Below are positions 44,070-53,414 of a stretch of 64,000 nt of DNA, in pieces. The stretch is from Oceanimonas sp. GK1. Its GTDB lineage: Bacteria > Pseudomonadota > Gammaproteobacteria > Enterobacterales > Aeromonadaceae. The position numbers and the translations under genes are program-made. The notes beneath the pieces were generated by a model that was given only the letters and a program-made list of their open reading frames with translations, was not told the origin of the DNA and did no database searches. Location: positions 860,001 through 924,000 of the forward strand of contig NC_016745.1 of NCBI RefSeq assembly GCF_000243075.1. Direction: 5' to 3'. Each line of letters starts with the position of its first letter. Positions within the stretch are counted from its first letter, which is position 1.

Positions 44070-44094
44070 CAACGCCGGCATATTGCCGGCGTTG
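44070..44094. terminator. Hairpin between convergent tldD and darP
   Basis: An 11-bp perfect stem CAACGCCGGCA/TGCCGGCGTTG with a TAT loop 18 nt after the tldD stop. It lacks a T run on either side, so it may be a Rho-assisted or weak bidirectional terminator. Confidence 0.55.
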
Positions 44095-44170
44095 TGGTCT
44101 GGAGCGCGGGTCTGTCCCTGAATAGGGGCCGCTTGCCCGCCAGTGGCCGCGCAGCGGCACACTGCTGCCG

Positions 44171-44692
44171 TCAGGACGTCAGGTTTTCCTTCAGGTACTG
44201 GAACAGCTCCCGGTAGGCCTTGGGGGGCAGGCCGGCGGCCAGCTCCTTGCGGCCGGTGCGGGCCAGCTGGCGCAGCTTCTGACGATCCAGCTGATGATGC
44301 TCGGCCACCAGAGCGTTCACCGCCTTGTCGCCTTCCTTGATCAGCCGATCCCGCCATTGCTCCAGCTTGTGAAAATGGGCGTTTGCCACGGCACTTTTCT
44401 GATCAAAGGCGTTGAGCGCCTCGCGAATGGCGGTGACGTCCCGGCTGCGCATCAGCTTGCCGATAAACTGCATATGGCGGCGCTGGGCCTCACGCTTGTT
44501 GGCCAGCTTGTGGGCCAGGGCAATGGCATCCTTGAGCTCATCGTCCAGGGGCACCTTGGCCAGATCGCTTGGCTTGAGCTTGACCAGATCCATGCCCAGT
44601 TGCTGCAGGGCGTGGCTTTCCCGCTTCATTTCGCTTTTGCTGACCCACTCGATGTCGTCGTCGTGGTCCGGGTGGTCGTCGTGATGGCGCAT
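44171..44692 (-). CDS. darP: Ribosome biogenesis factor DarP (YjgA)
   Basis: A 173-aa highly charged, helical cytosolic protein that assists late 50S assembly in E. coli. Typical features are the acidic His/Asp-rich N-terminus followed by EWVSKSEMKRE, then GMDLVKLKPSDLAKVPLDDEL, and the C-terminal RQLARTGRKE. It is divergent from pmbA, exactly as yjgA-pmbA in E. coli. Confidence 0.95.
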   Translation of the reverse strand: MRHHDDHPDHDDDIEWVSKSEMKRESHALQQLGMDLVKLKPSDLAKVPLDDELKDAIALAHKLANKREAQRRHMQFIGKLMRSRDVTAIREALNAFDQKSAVANAHFHKLEQWRDRLIKEGDKAVNALVAEHHQLDRQKLRQLARTGRKELAAGLPPKAYRELFQYLKENLTS

Positions 44693-44795
44693 GGCATTTC
44701 TCTTGCAAATCGTTAGTTGCGATTATTCTACCAGCTTCTCCCAAGGGGCGCAGGGGTCTGTTATGCTAACTGCAAACGGAACCAGCGAATTCATT

Positions 44796-46136
44796 ATGAC
44801 TCCCGAAGAGATTCACACCGAACAGCGCCAGCTTGAACTGGCGGTAGAGCAGGCGCTGGACAGCGCCAAACGCCTGGGGGCCGAGGCGGCGGAAGTATCC
44901 ATCAGCAAGCAGACCGGGCTGTCGGTCAACACCCGTAATGCCGAGCTGGAGAACATCGAGTTCAACAAGGATGGCGCCCTGGGGATTGCCGTCTACCGGG
45001 ACGGCCGCAAGGGCTCGGCCTCTACCTCGGATCTGCGTCCCGATGCGATTGCCCGTACCGTGGCGGCGGCCCTGGACATCTCCCGTTACACCACCGCCGA
45101 CCCTTGCGCCGGTCTGGCCGATGCCGACCAGCTGGCCTGGCAGGCCCCCGAGCTTGAGCTGTGTTTTCCCCGGGAAATGGATCCGAATGACTTTATGGAG
45201 TTGGCGTTGCGCTGCGAGCGTTCGGCGCTGGGCCGGGATCCGCGCATCAAGCAGTCGGACGGCGCCAGTTTTTCCGCCAATGTGGGTATTCGGGTTTACG
45301 GCAACAGCCATGGTTTTATCAAGGGCTACGCCGGCTCCCGCTACGGCATGAGCTGTGTGCTGATCGGTGAGCAGGACGGCGACATGCAACGGGAGTACGG
45401 CTACACCTCGGCCCGCCGTTTTGACGAACTGTGGGCCCCCGAGCGGGTGGCCGACGAAGCGGTGAGCCGCACTCTTGGGCGCCTTGGCGGACGCAAGATC
45501 GGCACTACCCAGGCGCCGGTACTGTTTCATCCGGACGTAGCGGCGGGCCTGTTCGGTCACCTGGTAATGGCCATCAGCGGCGGCAACCTCTACCGCAAGT
45601 CGTCCTTTCTGCTCGACGCCTGCGGCGAGCGGCTCTTTCCCGACTGGCTCTCCATTCACGAACAGCCCCACCTCAACAAGGGGCTGGCCAGTGCGCCCTT
45701 TGACAATGAAGGGGTGCGCACCGTTGAGCGCAATATCATTGAGCACGGCGTGCTGCAGACCTACCTGCTGACCAGCTACTCGGCGCGCAAGCTGGGGCTG
45801 CCGGTCACCGGCCATGCCGGTGGCATTCACAACTGGACGGTATCGAGCAGCGGCCAGAGCTTTGATGAGCTGCTGAAACAAATGGGCACCGGCCTGCTGG
45901 TGACCGAGATGATGGGCCAGGGCGTGAATATCGTGACCGGCGACTATTCCCGGGGCGCCGCCGGCTTTTGGGTGGAAAACGGCGAAATTGCCTACCCGGT
46001 GGAAGAGATCACCATTGCCGGCAACCTGAAAACCATGTTCGCCGGCATTCAGGCCATCGGCACCGACGTGGAAACCCGCTCCAGCCTGCATACCGGCTCG
46101 GTGCTGATCGACAATATGAAGATAGCCGGACAGTAA
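44796..46136 (+). CDS. pmbA: Metalloprotease partner subunit PmbA (TldE)
   Basis: The TldE half of the TldD/TldE heterodimer; it lacks the zinc motif and shapes the cleavage chamber. Strong landmarks are FNKDGALGIAVYRDGRKGSAS, GHAGGIHNWTV and TGDYSRGAAGFWVENGEI. The ATG at 44796 gives 446 aa, close to the E. coli protein (450). An in-frame ATG at 44763 has the better ribosome site (GGGG seven bases upstream) and would add 11 residues, so the start is open. It is divergent from darP. Confidence 0.95.
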   Translation: MTPEEIHTEQRQLELAVEQALDSAKRLGAEAAEVSISKQTGLSVNTRNAELENIEFNKDGALGIAVYRDGRKGSASTSDLRPDAIARTVAAALDISRYTTADPCAGLADADQLAWQAPELELCFPREMDPNDFMELALRCERSALGRDPRIKQSDGASFSANVGIRVYGNSHGFIKGYAGSRYGMSCVLIGEQDGDMQREYGYTSARRFDELWAPERVADEAVSRTLGRLGGRKIGTTQAPVLFHPDVAAGLFGHLVMAISGGNLYRKSSFLLDACGERLFPDWLSIHEQPHLNKGLASAPFDNEGVRTVERNIIEHGVLQTYLLTSYSARKLGLPVTGHAGGIHNWTVSSSGQSFDELLKQMGTGLLVTEMMGQGVNIVTGDYSRGAAGFWVENGEIAYPVEEITIAGNLKTMFAGIQAIGTDVETRSSLHTGSVLIDNMKIAGQ

Positions 46137-46141
46137 AACCC

Positions 46142-46193
46142 AGCTGTAAGCCATAAGCTGTCAGCTGTAAGAAGGGCCGCATATGCGGCCCTT
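46142..46193. repeat. Short AGCTGTAAG repeats and a perfect palindrome after pmbA
   Basis: AGCTGTAAG occurs twice with AAGCTGT between (46142-46170), looking like the remnant of a simple intergenic repeat. Directly after it is the 22-bp palindrome AAGGGCCGC-ATAT-GCGGCCCTT (46172-46193), which can serve as a weak terminator for pmbA. Confidence 0.55.
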
Positions 46194-46218
46194 GGCATTT
46201 CTGGCAACTGGGGTTGTG

Positions 46219-46312
46219 GTAGCTGCCGCTTTAGCCGGCAGAGCCTGTGCAACAGGCTTTGGATGTGTCGGCTGGTCTGCGGTATTGCGCCGGCTAAAGC
46301 GGCGCCTACAGC
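46219..46312. repeat. REP/BIME-like intergenic palindromic element
   Basis: Perfect 15-bp outer arms GCCGCTTTAGCCGGC (46225-46239) and GCCGGCTAAAGCGGC (46289-46303) enclose an inner hairpin AGCCTGT/ACAGGCT (46242-46258). The CGCTTTAGCCGGC core with nearby GTAG/CTAC resembles the REP sequences common in pseudomonads and relatives. It lies between convergent pmbA and mgtE. Copies elsewhere in the genome would be expected. Confidence 0.65.
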
Positions 46313-46342
46313 TAACTCCTGAACAGCTTCTGGCTTCCCGCT

Positions 46343-47704
46343 TCAGTGCAGCAGGATCAGCGTGGCCAGCCCCAGGAAAGACAGCAGGCCCACGGTATCG
46401 GTGATGGTGGTCAGCGCCATGGAGCCGGCCAGGGCCGGGTCGATATTGAAGCGCTTCATGACCAGCGGAATGCTGGCGCCGGCCAGGCCCGCCACCGACA
46501 GGTTGATAAACATGGCGGCGGCGATCACCAGACCGATTTCCCAACTGCCCTTCCACAGGCTGACCACAACGGCGATGGCCAGGGCCCACACCATGCCGTT
46601 AATGAGGCCCACCAGGGCTTCCTTGGTCAGCAGCCAGCGGGCGTTGCTGTCACCGATATGGCCCACCGCCATGCCCCGGATCACCAGCGCCAGGGTCTGA
46701 TTGCCAGCGATGCCGCCCATGGACGGCACTATGGTCATCAGAATGGCCAGGGTGGCCAGCTGCGACAGGGTTTCTTCGAACATGTTGGACACGCTGGCCG
46801 CCACCAGGGCGGTACCCAGGTTGACGGTGAGCCAGATGGAGCGGCGGCGGGCACTGATCAGCACCGGCGCGAAGGTGTCTTCGTCGTCGTCCATCTTGGC
46901 CATGCCCATCATGGAGTGCTCGCCTTCCTCGCGAATAATATCGACCACGTCATCGATGGTAATGCGGCCCAACAACTGGTTGCTGTCGTCCACTACCGGG
47001 GCCGACAGCCAGTCGTGGCGCTCAAACAGGTTGGCCACCTCGGTGTCGGTCATGGTCAGGGGAATGGCTTCTACCGTGGTGTCCATGGCTTCCGCCACCG
47101 TGGTGGTGGGGGACTGCACCACCAGGCTGGCCAGGGAGATATCCCCCAGCAAGCGGTTGTGCTGATCCACCACATAAAGGGTGTCGGTGCCTTCCGGCAG
47201 TTCGCTGTGGCGGCGCAGGTAACGCAGCACCACATCGATGGTAACGTCCGGGCGCAGGGTAATGAACTCGGTGTTCATCAGCGAGCCGGCGGTGTCTTCC
47301 GGGTAGGACAGGGCCAGCTCGGCCCGGTGCCGGTCCTGCTCGTCCATTTCGGTGAGCACCTGATTGAACAGCTGCTCCGGCAGATCCCTGAGCACATAGG
47401 CCAGATCGTCCGACTCCATGTCTTCCAGGGCGCTGGCCAGTTTTTCCGGCTCCATCAGCCGAATGATGCCGTCCCGTACCTCTTCCGACAGCTCTTCCAG
47501 GATCTCGCCGTAGTCGTCGGGATCGATCAGCTGCCACAGCACCTTGCGGCTGGGTGAAGGAGACGATTCCAGCAGCCAGGCCACGTCCCCCGGGCGCATT
47601 TGTTGCAGCATGCGGCGTACGTGCACGAACATGCCGCTGTTCAGGGCCTGGGTAATGGTTTCCAGATGATCCGGGGTGCTGCTTTGCTCTGCGGGCTCTG
47701 TCAT
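46343..47704 (-). CDS. mgtE: Magnesium transporter MgtE
   Basis: A 453-aa channel for Mg2+ (and Co2+). The order is typical: an acidic N-domain of helical repeats (about 15-130), a CBS pair (about 140-255, TEFITLRPDVTIDVVLRYL), a plug helix, then five transmembrane helices ending with GLLSFLGLATLILLH. The TM2 stretch PSMGGIAGNQ and the pore region are intact. The CBS and N domains gate the channel by sensing cytosolic Mg2+. It follows ptsO by 18 nt and is the last gene of the rpoN-region operon. Confidence 0.95.
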   Translation of the reverse strand: MTEPAEQSSTPDHLETITQALNSGMFVHVRRMLQQMRPGDVAWLLESSPSPSRKVLWQLIDPDDYGEILEELSEEVRDGIIRLMEPEKLASALEDMESDDLAYVLRDLPEQLFNQVLTEMDEQDRHRAELALSYPEDTAGSLMNTEFITLRPDVTIDVVLRYLRRHSELPEGTDTLYVVDQHNRLLGDISLASLVVQSPTTTVAEAMDTTVEAIPLTMTDTEVANLFERHDWLSAPVVDDSNQLLGRITIDDVVDIIREEGEHSMMGMAKMDDDEDTFAPVLISARRRSIWLTVNLGTALVAASVSNMFEETLSQLATLAILMTIVPSMGGIAGNQTLALVIRGMAVGHIGDSNARWLLTKEALVGLINGMVWALAIAVVVSLWKGSWEIGLVIAAAMFINLSVAGLAGASIPLVMKRFNIDPALAGSMALTTITDTVGLLSFLGLATLILLH

Positions 47705-47722
47705 TCGGTGTCCGGCTGAGGG

Positions 47723-47998
47723 TTATTCCGACTCGTTGAAACGATCTGCCACCAGCCGGGCCACGGCGTCCATGGCCGCCTGGGCATCCGGCCCTTCCGC
47801 CACCACGCGAATGGCGTGCCCCTGGGCGGTTTCCAGCATCAAGAGTCCCATCACGCTGTTGGCGGGGGCCTGTTTGTGCTGGTTGCAGACGGTCACTTCG
47901 GCGTCGAATTGCTGGGTCAGCTGCACCAGCTGAATGGCGGCCCGGGCATGCAGCCCCAGTTTATTGACGATCTGCAGGTCGCGTTCAATTTTCGGCAT
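47723..47998 (-). CDS. ptsO: Phosphocarrier protein NPr
   Basis: A 91-aa HPr-like protein of the nitrogen PTS that relays phosphate from EI-Ntr to EIIA-Ntr. The phosphorylated histidine is H17 in [10 protein letters not shown]. The Ser46-region block NSVMGLLML is typical. Its start lies 14 bases inside the 3' end of rapZ. Confidence 0.95.
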   Translation of the reverse strand: MPKIERDLQIVNKLGLHARAAIQLVQLTQQFDAEVTVCNQHKQAPANSVMGLLMLETAQGHAIRVVAEGPDAQAAMDAVARLVADRFNESE

Positions 47999-48851
47999 GG
48001 CGTTTTTCCAGGGTACGATGGCGCAGTTGCACGCTTTTGCCCAACTGGGTAAAGACCCGGGCCAGTTGTTCGGCGATGAACACCGAGCGGTGCTGGCCGC
48101 CGGTACAGCCGATGGCCACGGTGACGTAACTGCGATTGTTGCGCTCCAGGTGGGGCATCCAGGTGATCAGCAGGTTTTCCAGCTGCCACAGGTATTTCAT
48201 CACCTCCGGCTGGCTGCCCAGGTAGTCGGCCACCGGTTGATCCTGGCCGGTATAGGGGCGAAGTTCGGCAATCCAGTGGGGATTGGGCAGAAAGCGGGCG
48301 TCAAACACGAAGTCGGCGTCCTTGGACACACCGTATTTGTAGCCAAAGGACTCGAACACCCAGTTCAGCTCCTTTTCCTTTTTGCCGAGAATGCGTTCAC
48401 GAATGATCTCGCTGAGATCGTGAATGCTCAAGGCGGAAGTGTCGATGCGCAGATCCGCATCCGACGACAGCGGCGCCAGCAGGTGGGTTTCTTCGCGAAT
48501 GGCCTCGTCCAGGGTCAGGCTGTGGCGGGACAGGGGATGCAGCCTACGGGTGTCGCCAAAACGACGGATCAGCACCGAGTTGTCGGCGTCGATAAAGAAG
48601 CTGGACAGCTGCACGTCGTCCATGGCCCGCACTTCGGCGAGAAAGGCCTCAAGCTGCTCGGGACTGTCGGGCAGGTTGCGTACGTCTATGCTCACGGCCA
48701 CGGCCCCGGGCTTGTCCTGGCGCAGACGCACCAGCTCCGGCAGCAGTGCCACCGGCAGGTTGTCGACGCAGTAGTGGCCGAGATCCTCAAGCACCCGCAA
48801 CGCCACTGTCTTGCCCGACCCGGAACGGCCACTGACAATCACCAGCTGCAT
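47985..48851 (-). CDS. rapZ: RNase adapter protein RapZ
   Basis: A 288-aa protein with Walker A GRSGSGKT at residues 8-15 and a C-terminal RNA-binding region with the conserved [10 protein letters not shown] stretch. In E. coli RapZ senses glucosamine-6-phosphate, captures GlmZ and GlmY small RNAs and recruits RNase E to cut GlmZ, thereby tuning glmS. It lies between ptsN and ptsO as in most gammaproteobacteria. No GlmY/GlmZ gene is in this window. Confidence 0.96.
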   Translation of the reverse strand: MQLVIVSGRSGSGKTVALRVLEDLGHYCVDNLPVALLPELVRLRQDKPGAVAVSIDVRNLPDSPEQLEAFLAEVRAMDDVQLSSFFIDADNSVLIRRFGDTRRLHPLSRHSLTLDEAIREETHLLAPLSSDADLRIDTSALSIHDLSEIIRERILGKKEKELNWVFESFGYKYGVSKDADFVFDARFLPNPHWIAELRPYTGQDQPVADYLGSQPEVMKYLWQLENLLITWMPHLERNNRSYVTVAIGCTGGQHRSVFIAEQLARVFTQLGKSVQLRHRTLEKRHAEN

Positions 48852-48860
48852 CTTGGCTCC

Positions 48861-49307
48861 TCAGGCTGAAATCATGATTTGATAAAGTTCTTCGTCACTG
48901 CCGGCCTGACGCAGTTGCCGGCAGACCTGCTTGTTGCTCAGCTTCTCGGCGATCAGCGACAGGGTTTTAAGGTGCTGTTTGCATTCCTGCTCCGGCACCA
49001 GCAGGGCAAACACCAGACCGACCGGCTGATTGTCGATGGCATCGAACTCCACTGGCTCGGCAAAGGTAAGCAGTACGGCCGTCGCCTTGTTGTCATTACC
49101 GATCCGGCCATGGGGAATGGCGATGCCGTTGCCAATGCCGGTACTGCCCATTTTCTCCCGGGCCAGCAGACAGTCAAAAAGCGACTGGCTGCCGATATTG
49201 AGGTGGTCGGCAGCCAGCTCGCTGATGATTTCCAGAGCACGTTTTTTGCTCGTGCAGGGAACTGCACTGCGGGTGCAGTCCCTGCTTAGTATGTCGGCGA
49301 CTTCCAT
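48861..49307 (-). CDS. ptsN: PTS-Ntr EIIA component
   Basis: A 148-aa regulatory phosphoprotein; the phosphorylation site is H66 in GIAIPHGR. In enterobacteria its phosphorylation state controls potassium transport, phosphate starvation signalling and sigma-E activity. It starts two bases after hpf and precedes rapZ. Confidence 0.96.
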   Translation of the reverse strand: MEVADILSRDCTRSAVPCTSKKRALEIISELAADHLNIGSQSLFDCLLAREKMGSTGIGNGIAIPHGRIGNDNKATAVLLTFAEPVEFDAIDNQPVGLVFALLVPEQECKQHLKTLSLIAEKLSNKQVCRQLRQAGSDEELYQIMISA

Positions 49308-49309
49308 GG

Positions 49310-49597
49310 TTACTTTTGCTTGAGCTTCTCTTTGTGTTTGATGATCTGGCGATCCAGCTTGTCGATGAGGCCATCGATGGCGGCATACATGTTTTCGTGC
49401 TGGGCGTTGGCGAACAGCTCACCGCCACTGACATGCAGCTTGGCCTCGGCAATCTGCTGCATTTTTTCCACATTGAGGATGACGTGCGCATTGGTGATGT
49501 GATCGAAGTGGCGTTCCAGCCGGGAAAACTTGCTGTTTACATAATCACGCAGTGCATCGGTGATTTCGACATGGTGTCCAGTCAGATTAATTTGCAT
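49310..49597 (-). CDS. hpf: Ribosome hibernation promoting factor Hpf
   Basis: A 95-aa short-type Hpf, binding the 30S decoding centre and promoting 100S dimers in stationary phase. The protein begins MQINLTGHHVEITDALRDYV and shows the basic FSRLERHFDHI segment. No long C-terminal dimerisation domain is present. It lies 24 nt after rpoN, the usual position. Confidence 0.96.
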   Translation of the reverse strand: MQINLTGHHVEITDALRDYVNSKFSRLERHFDHITNAHVILNVEKMQQIAEAKLHVSGGELFANAQHENMYAAIDGLIDKLDRQIIKHKEKLKQK

Positions 49598-49621
49598 AAC
49601 GTCTTCCTTCTGTCGTTGCCT

Positions 49622-51058
49622 TTAAACCAGGCGTTTGCGCTGATTGGAAGGGGGAATGGCCAGTGACTCCCTGTACTTGGCGATGGTCCGCCTGGCCACC
49701 TTGATCCCCTGGTCGGCCAGCAGCTGGGCAATTTTGCTGTCGCTCAGCGGCTTGGCCGGGTTTTCGGCCCCGACCAGTTTTCTGATCAGGGCGCGAATTG
49801 CCGTGGAAGAACACTCACCGCCATCGTCGGTGCCCACATGGCTGGAGAAGAAGTACTTGAGTTCAAACACGCCTCTGGGGGTGTGCATGAACTTCTGGGT
49901 GGTCACCCGGGAAATGGTGGACTCATGCATTTCCACCGCCTCCGCCACATGGTTCAGCACCATGGGCTTCATGGCCTCTTCTCCATACTCAAAGAATGCC
50001 TGTTGTTGTTCAACAATACAATTGGCAACCTTGAGCAGCGTCTCATTTCGGCTTTCAAGGCTTTTGAGGAACCATTTGGCATCCTGCAAATGGTTGCGAA
50101 TAAACTGGCCGTCTTCGCTGTTTCTGGGCTTGTTGGCCAGGGCCGCATAGGTCTGGTTGAGCCGTACCTTGGGCATGGCCTCGGGGTTGAGCTCCGCCAC
50201 CCAGGCGCCGCTGCGTTTGGTGACCACCACGTCGGGAATAACGTATTCGGAGTTGCCCTGAAGAATGCTGCTGCCGGGGCGGGGCTCGAGCTGCTGGATC
50301 AGGGCCAGCACTGCGCGCAGCTCCTCTTCCCGGAGTTTGGTCTTGCGCTGCAGGCTGCGATAGTCCCGGTTGCCGAGCAGGTCCATGTGCTGCAGCAGCA
50401 GGTTGCGGGCCTCGGCCAGCCAGGGGGTGTCGGGCGGAAACTGGTCCAGCTGAATGCACAGGCATTCCTGCACGCTGCGGGCGGCCACGCCGACGGGATC
50501 GAAGTGCTGAATGCGCTTGAGCACGGCTTCCACTTCGTCCGCCTCTATGTCCAGCTCGTCCGCCGACACCGCCTGCAGCAAGTCGTTGATATCGGCGGTA
50601 AGGTAACCGGCATCGTCGATGGCGTCGATAATGGCCAGGGCAATGGCCTGATCGGTCTCGCTGAAGGGGGTCAGGTTCATCTGCCAGATCAGGTAGTCCT
50701 GCAGGCTTTCGGTGGTTTCACCCTGGTAGACGGTGTCTTCCAGCCCTTCCGGCAGGCCGGCGCCGCCGCTGACGGGAGAGGCGGTGTACACCTCTTCCCA
50801 GCTGGTGTCCATGGGCAGATCTTCACCCAGCTGGTTGCGCTCCATGGCGGTATCCGAAGCCATCTGCTCTTCGTTGCGGTTGTCGTCGACCTTGATGCTG
50901 TCCGGCTCCTCCTGCTCCAGCAGCGGGTTGCTGTCCAGGGCCATCTGGATTTCCTGCTGCAGTTCCATGCTGGACAGTTGCAGCAGGCGAATGGCCTGCT
51001 GCAACTGGGGGGTCATGGTCAGCTGTTGGCCAAGGCGTAACTGAAGAGTGGGCTTCAT
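49622..51058 (-). CDS. rpoN: RNA polymerase sigma-54 factor
   Basis: A 478-aa sigma-54: the Gln/Leu-rich activator-interacting region I ([20 protein letters not shown]), an acidic region II, the core-binding domain, and the C-terminal RpoN box [10 protein letters not shown] that reads the -24 element. The ATG at 51058 is chosen for the conserved [10 protein letters not shown] start; AAGGA lies about 12 bases upstream. It follows lptB by 41 nt. Confidence 0.97.
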   Translation of the reverse strand: MKPTLQLRLGQQLTMTPQLQQAIRLLQLSSMELQQEIQMALDSNPLLEQEEPDSIKVDDNRNEEQMASDTAMERNQLGEDLPMDTSWEEVYTASPVSGGAGLPEGLEDTVYQGETTESLQDYLIWQMNLTPFSETDQAIALAIIDAIDDAGYLTADINDLLQAVSADELDIEADEVEAVLKRIQHFDPVGVAARSVQECLCIQLDQFPPDTPWLAEARNLLLQHMDLLGNRDYRSLQRKTKLREEELRAVLALIQQLEPRPGSSILQGNSEYVIPDVVVTKRSGAWVAELNPEAMPKVRLNQTYAALANKPRNSEDGQFIRNHLQDAKWFLKSLESRNETLLKVANCIVEQQQAFFEYGEEAMKPMVLNHVAEAVEMHESTISRVTTQKFMHTPRGVFELKYFFSSHVGTDDGGECSSTAIRALIRKLVGAENPAKPLSDSKIAQLLADQGIKVARRTIAKYRESLAIPPSNQRKRLV

Positions 51059-51099
51059 TCGTTGCAACGTCCTTCCTAATCAACCGCGTCGCGGTGCCG

Positions 51100-51825
51100 T
51101 CAAAGGCTGAATTGTTCGCCGAGATAGACCTTTTTGACCTGTTCGTTGGCCAGTATCTCCGCCGGGGTCCCGGCCGCAATCCGATGGCCATGACTGACAA
51201 TATAGGCCTTTTCGCATACGTCCAGGGTTTCGCGCACGTTGTGATCGGTGATCAGCACGCCCAGACCCCGTTCCTTCAGGTGCAGAATGATCTTCTTGAT
51301 GTCTATGACAGAAATGGGATCCACGCCGGCAAAGGGTTCATCGAGCAGTATAAAGCGCGGATCTGCCGCCAGTGCCCGGGCGATCTCCACCCGTCGCCGT
51401 TCGCCGCCGGACAGGCTCATGCCTAAGCTGTCGCGAATATGGGTGATGTTGAACTCTTCCAGCAGCTGCTCCATTTTTTCGTTACGGCCGTCGGCATTCA
51501 GATCCTTGCGGGTCTGCAAGACCGCCATCAGGTTGTCGGCCACGCTCAGGCGGCGAAAAATGGAGGCTTCCTGAGGCAGGTAGCCGATGCCGGCCCGGGC
51601 GCGCACATGCATCGGCTCGTGGCTGATGTCCTGATCGTCGATGGTAATGCTGCCCGCGTCCCGCTGCACCAGGCCCACTATCATGTAAAAAGAGGTGGTC
51701 TTGCCGGCACCGTTCGGGCCCAGCAGACCCACGATCTGGCCGGTGTTGACGGTCAGGCTGACGTCGGCCACTACCTTGCGGCCCTTGTAGCTTTTCTGTA
51801 GCCCGCGCGCTTTCAGTATCGCCAT
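51100..51825 (-). CDS. lptB: LPS export ABC ATPase LptB
   Basis: A 241-aa ATPase that powers extraction of lipopolysaccharide from the inner membrane with LptF and LptG (not in this window). Walker A is GPNGAGKT (36-43), the signature [14 protein letters not shown], Walker [14 protein letters not shown], and the H-loop ITDHNV. It starts two bases after lptA, completing the lptC-lptA-lptB trio. Confidence 0.97.
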   Translation of the reverse strand: MAILKARGLQKSYKGRKVVADVSLTVNTGQIVGLLGPNGAGKTTSFYMIVGLVQRDAGSITIDDQDISHEPMHVRARAGIGYLPQEASIFRRLSVADNLMAVLQTRKDLNADGRNEKMEQLLEEFNITHIRDSLGMSLSGGERRRVEIARALAADPRFILLDEPFAGVDPISVIDIKKIILHLKERGLGVLITDHNVRETLDVCEKAYIVSHGHRIAAGTPAEILANEQVKKVYLGEQFSL

Positions 51826-51827
51826 GC

Positions 51828-52349
51828 TTAGTTCTGATCCTGGTTATCGAGGTCCTGCACCTGCTCGGGCAGGAAGATGGTGGTCACGCGATCCTGGCCG
51901 CCCTGGCTTTCGGCTTCCATCTGCTCCTTGTCGATAAAGTAGCGAATGCGGTAACCGGTGACGATGTTGTCGTTTTGCTTGAGTTTGGCGTCCTGCACCA
52001 GGGTGATGGTGCGGGCGCGCATGTCATAGTGAATTTCCCGGGCCTCGGCATGCACCGGCTGACCGTTGTTGAGCACTTGCTGGTAGGTGGCCGGGCTGCC
52101 CTTGGCGGTCATCGACTGCAGCCCCTGCTCGTTGCGGATCACTACCAGCTCGTCGGCGCGCACGTCAATGCTGCCCTGCTTGACCACCACCTGGTCGATA
52201 AAGGTGACCTTGTTGTCGGCCAGCTCCACCAGCTGACGCCCGGCGTCGATGGTGACCGGCTGGCGGTAATCGCTGTCTCTGGCCTGTGCCTGACCCAGGC
52301 CAAGCAGGCCACCAAGACTAAGGATTGAAATAAGTTGCCCGGGTTTCAT
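51828..52349 (-). CDS. lptA: LPS periplasmic bridge protein LptA
   Basis: A 173-aa periplasmic protein with a signal peptide ending near residue 23 (GQAQA). The beta-jellyroll stretch runs from [20 protein letters not shown] onward. LptA monomers stack to carry LPS across the periplasm between LptC and LptD. Its 5' end overlaps lptC by 32 bp. Confidence 0.95.
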   Translation of the reverse strand: MKPGQLISILSLGGLLGLGQAQARDSDYRQPVTIDAGRQLVELADNKVTFIDQVVVKQGSIDVRADELVVIRNEQGLQSMTAKGSPATYQQVLNNGQPVHAEAREIHYDMRARTITLVQDAKLKQNDNIVTGYRIRYFIDKEQMEAESQGGQDRVTTIFLPEQVQDLDNQDQN

Positions 52350-52866
52350 TCAGTAATTCCACCGTTTGTTGATCCAGCCTGCCTCGCAGGCCCGTGCCTT
52401 CCGCCTGGTATTGCGGGCTTTCCAGCCGCACCCTCTGGTTGGAGCGCAGCCGATTATTGATAAAGTCCATTTCCAGATATTCGGTGGTCAGGGTTTCCAC
52501 CAGGGCATCCGGTTGCAGCCCCTTGCCGACGACGTTGCCGGTGAGTACGGCGTTGTCGCCGGTGTTGATGGTGCCGTCATTCCCGCTCAGCCGCCACTGG
52601 GGCTGGCCATCGGGGGAATAAAGCAAGATAACAGGTTTTTTCATCAGGGTCATGGACAGGGACTCGTAGTACTCTGCATGCTCCGCCTGCATGCCCCGGT
52701 AGGGCAGCCCCAGCCGGTTGTACTGTATGCTGGTCAGGTTGGTGGCCACGAAGTCCGGCTGAAAGTCCTGCTCACTGACCGGCGCTCGGCGGTCGTTACC
52801 AAACCATTGCCAGGCCGCCAGGGCCACCACGAACAAGGCACCAAACAGCCAGGTCTGGCGGCTCAT
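52318..52866 (-). CDS. lptC: LPS export protein LptC
   Basis: A 182-aa bitopic inner-membrane protein: one N-terminal helix (about residues 5-22), then a periplasmic jellyroll (ATNLTSIQYNRLGLPYRGMQ; LLYSPDGQPQWRLSGNDG). It sits on LptBFG and passes LPS to LptA. It overlaps kdsC by four bases. Confidence 0.95.
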   Translation of the reverse strand: MSRQTWLFGALFVVALAAWQWFGNDRRAPVSEQDFQPDFVATNLTSIQYNRLGLPYRGMQAEHAEYYESLSMTLMKKPVILLYSPDGQPQWRLSGNDGTINTGDNAVLTGNVVGKGLQPDALVETLTTEYLEMDFINNRLRSNQRVRLESPQYQAEGTGLRGRLDQQTVELLNETRATYFNP

Positions 52867-53414
52867 ATACTCATGCCCTCGGCCTGCTCCAGCGTGCCAC
52901 GGGCATCAAGCAGCAGATCGCACAGTTCCCGTACCGCGCCCCGGCCACCCGGGGTGCGGGTGGTGTAGCCGGCCCGCTGCAGCACCAGCGGATGGGCATC
53001 GGCCACTGCCACGCCCAGACCACAGTCCTGCATTACCGGCAAGTCCACCACGTCGTCACCGATGTAGGCCACCTGTTGCGGCGCGAGCTCCAGGCGGGCA
53101 AGCAGTTCACCGTAGCTGTGCAGCTTGTCGCTCTGGCCCTGGTAAATGTGGCGCACGCCCAGGGCGCTCATGCGGTCACTGACGATGCGCGAGCTGCGCC
53201 CGGTGATCACCGCCACCTCGATACCGGCATTGAGCACCGCCTTGATGCCAAAGCCGTCCCGGGTGCAAAAGCTTTTGTATTCCTCGCCCTCGTTGCCGAG
53301 GTAAATCAGGCCGTCGGACAGCACGCCGTCCACGTCGCAGATCAGCAGGCGAACCGCTTTCAGTTGCTGCCAGACCTCTTTGGTTACGGCGCCATACAGG
53401 GTTTGTACCGTCAT
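52863..53414 (-). CDS. kdsC: KDO 8-phosphate phosphatase KdsC
   Basis: A 183-aa HAD-type phosphatase releasing KDO from KDO-8-phosphate for the LPS inner core. The nucleophile/acid pair is D27-x-D29 in LLICDVDGVLSDG; later motifs are VITGRSS and the metal-binding YIGDDVVDLPVM. It is tetrameric and lacks a cap domain. Its ATG overlaps the kdsD stop (TGATG on the minus strand). Confidence 0.96.
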   Translation of the reverse strand: MTVQTLYGAVTKEVWQQLKAVRLLICDVDGVLSDGLIYLGNEGEEYKSFCTRDGFGIKAVLNAGIEVAVITGRSSRIVSDRMSALGVRHIYQGQSDKLHSYGELLARLELAPQQVAYIGDDVVDLPVMQDCGLGVAVADAHPLVLQRAGYTTRTPGGRGAVRELCDLLLDARGTLEQAEGMSI

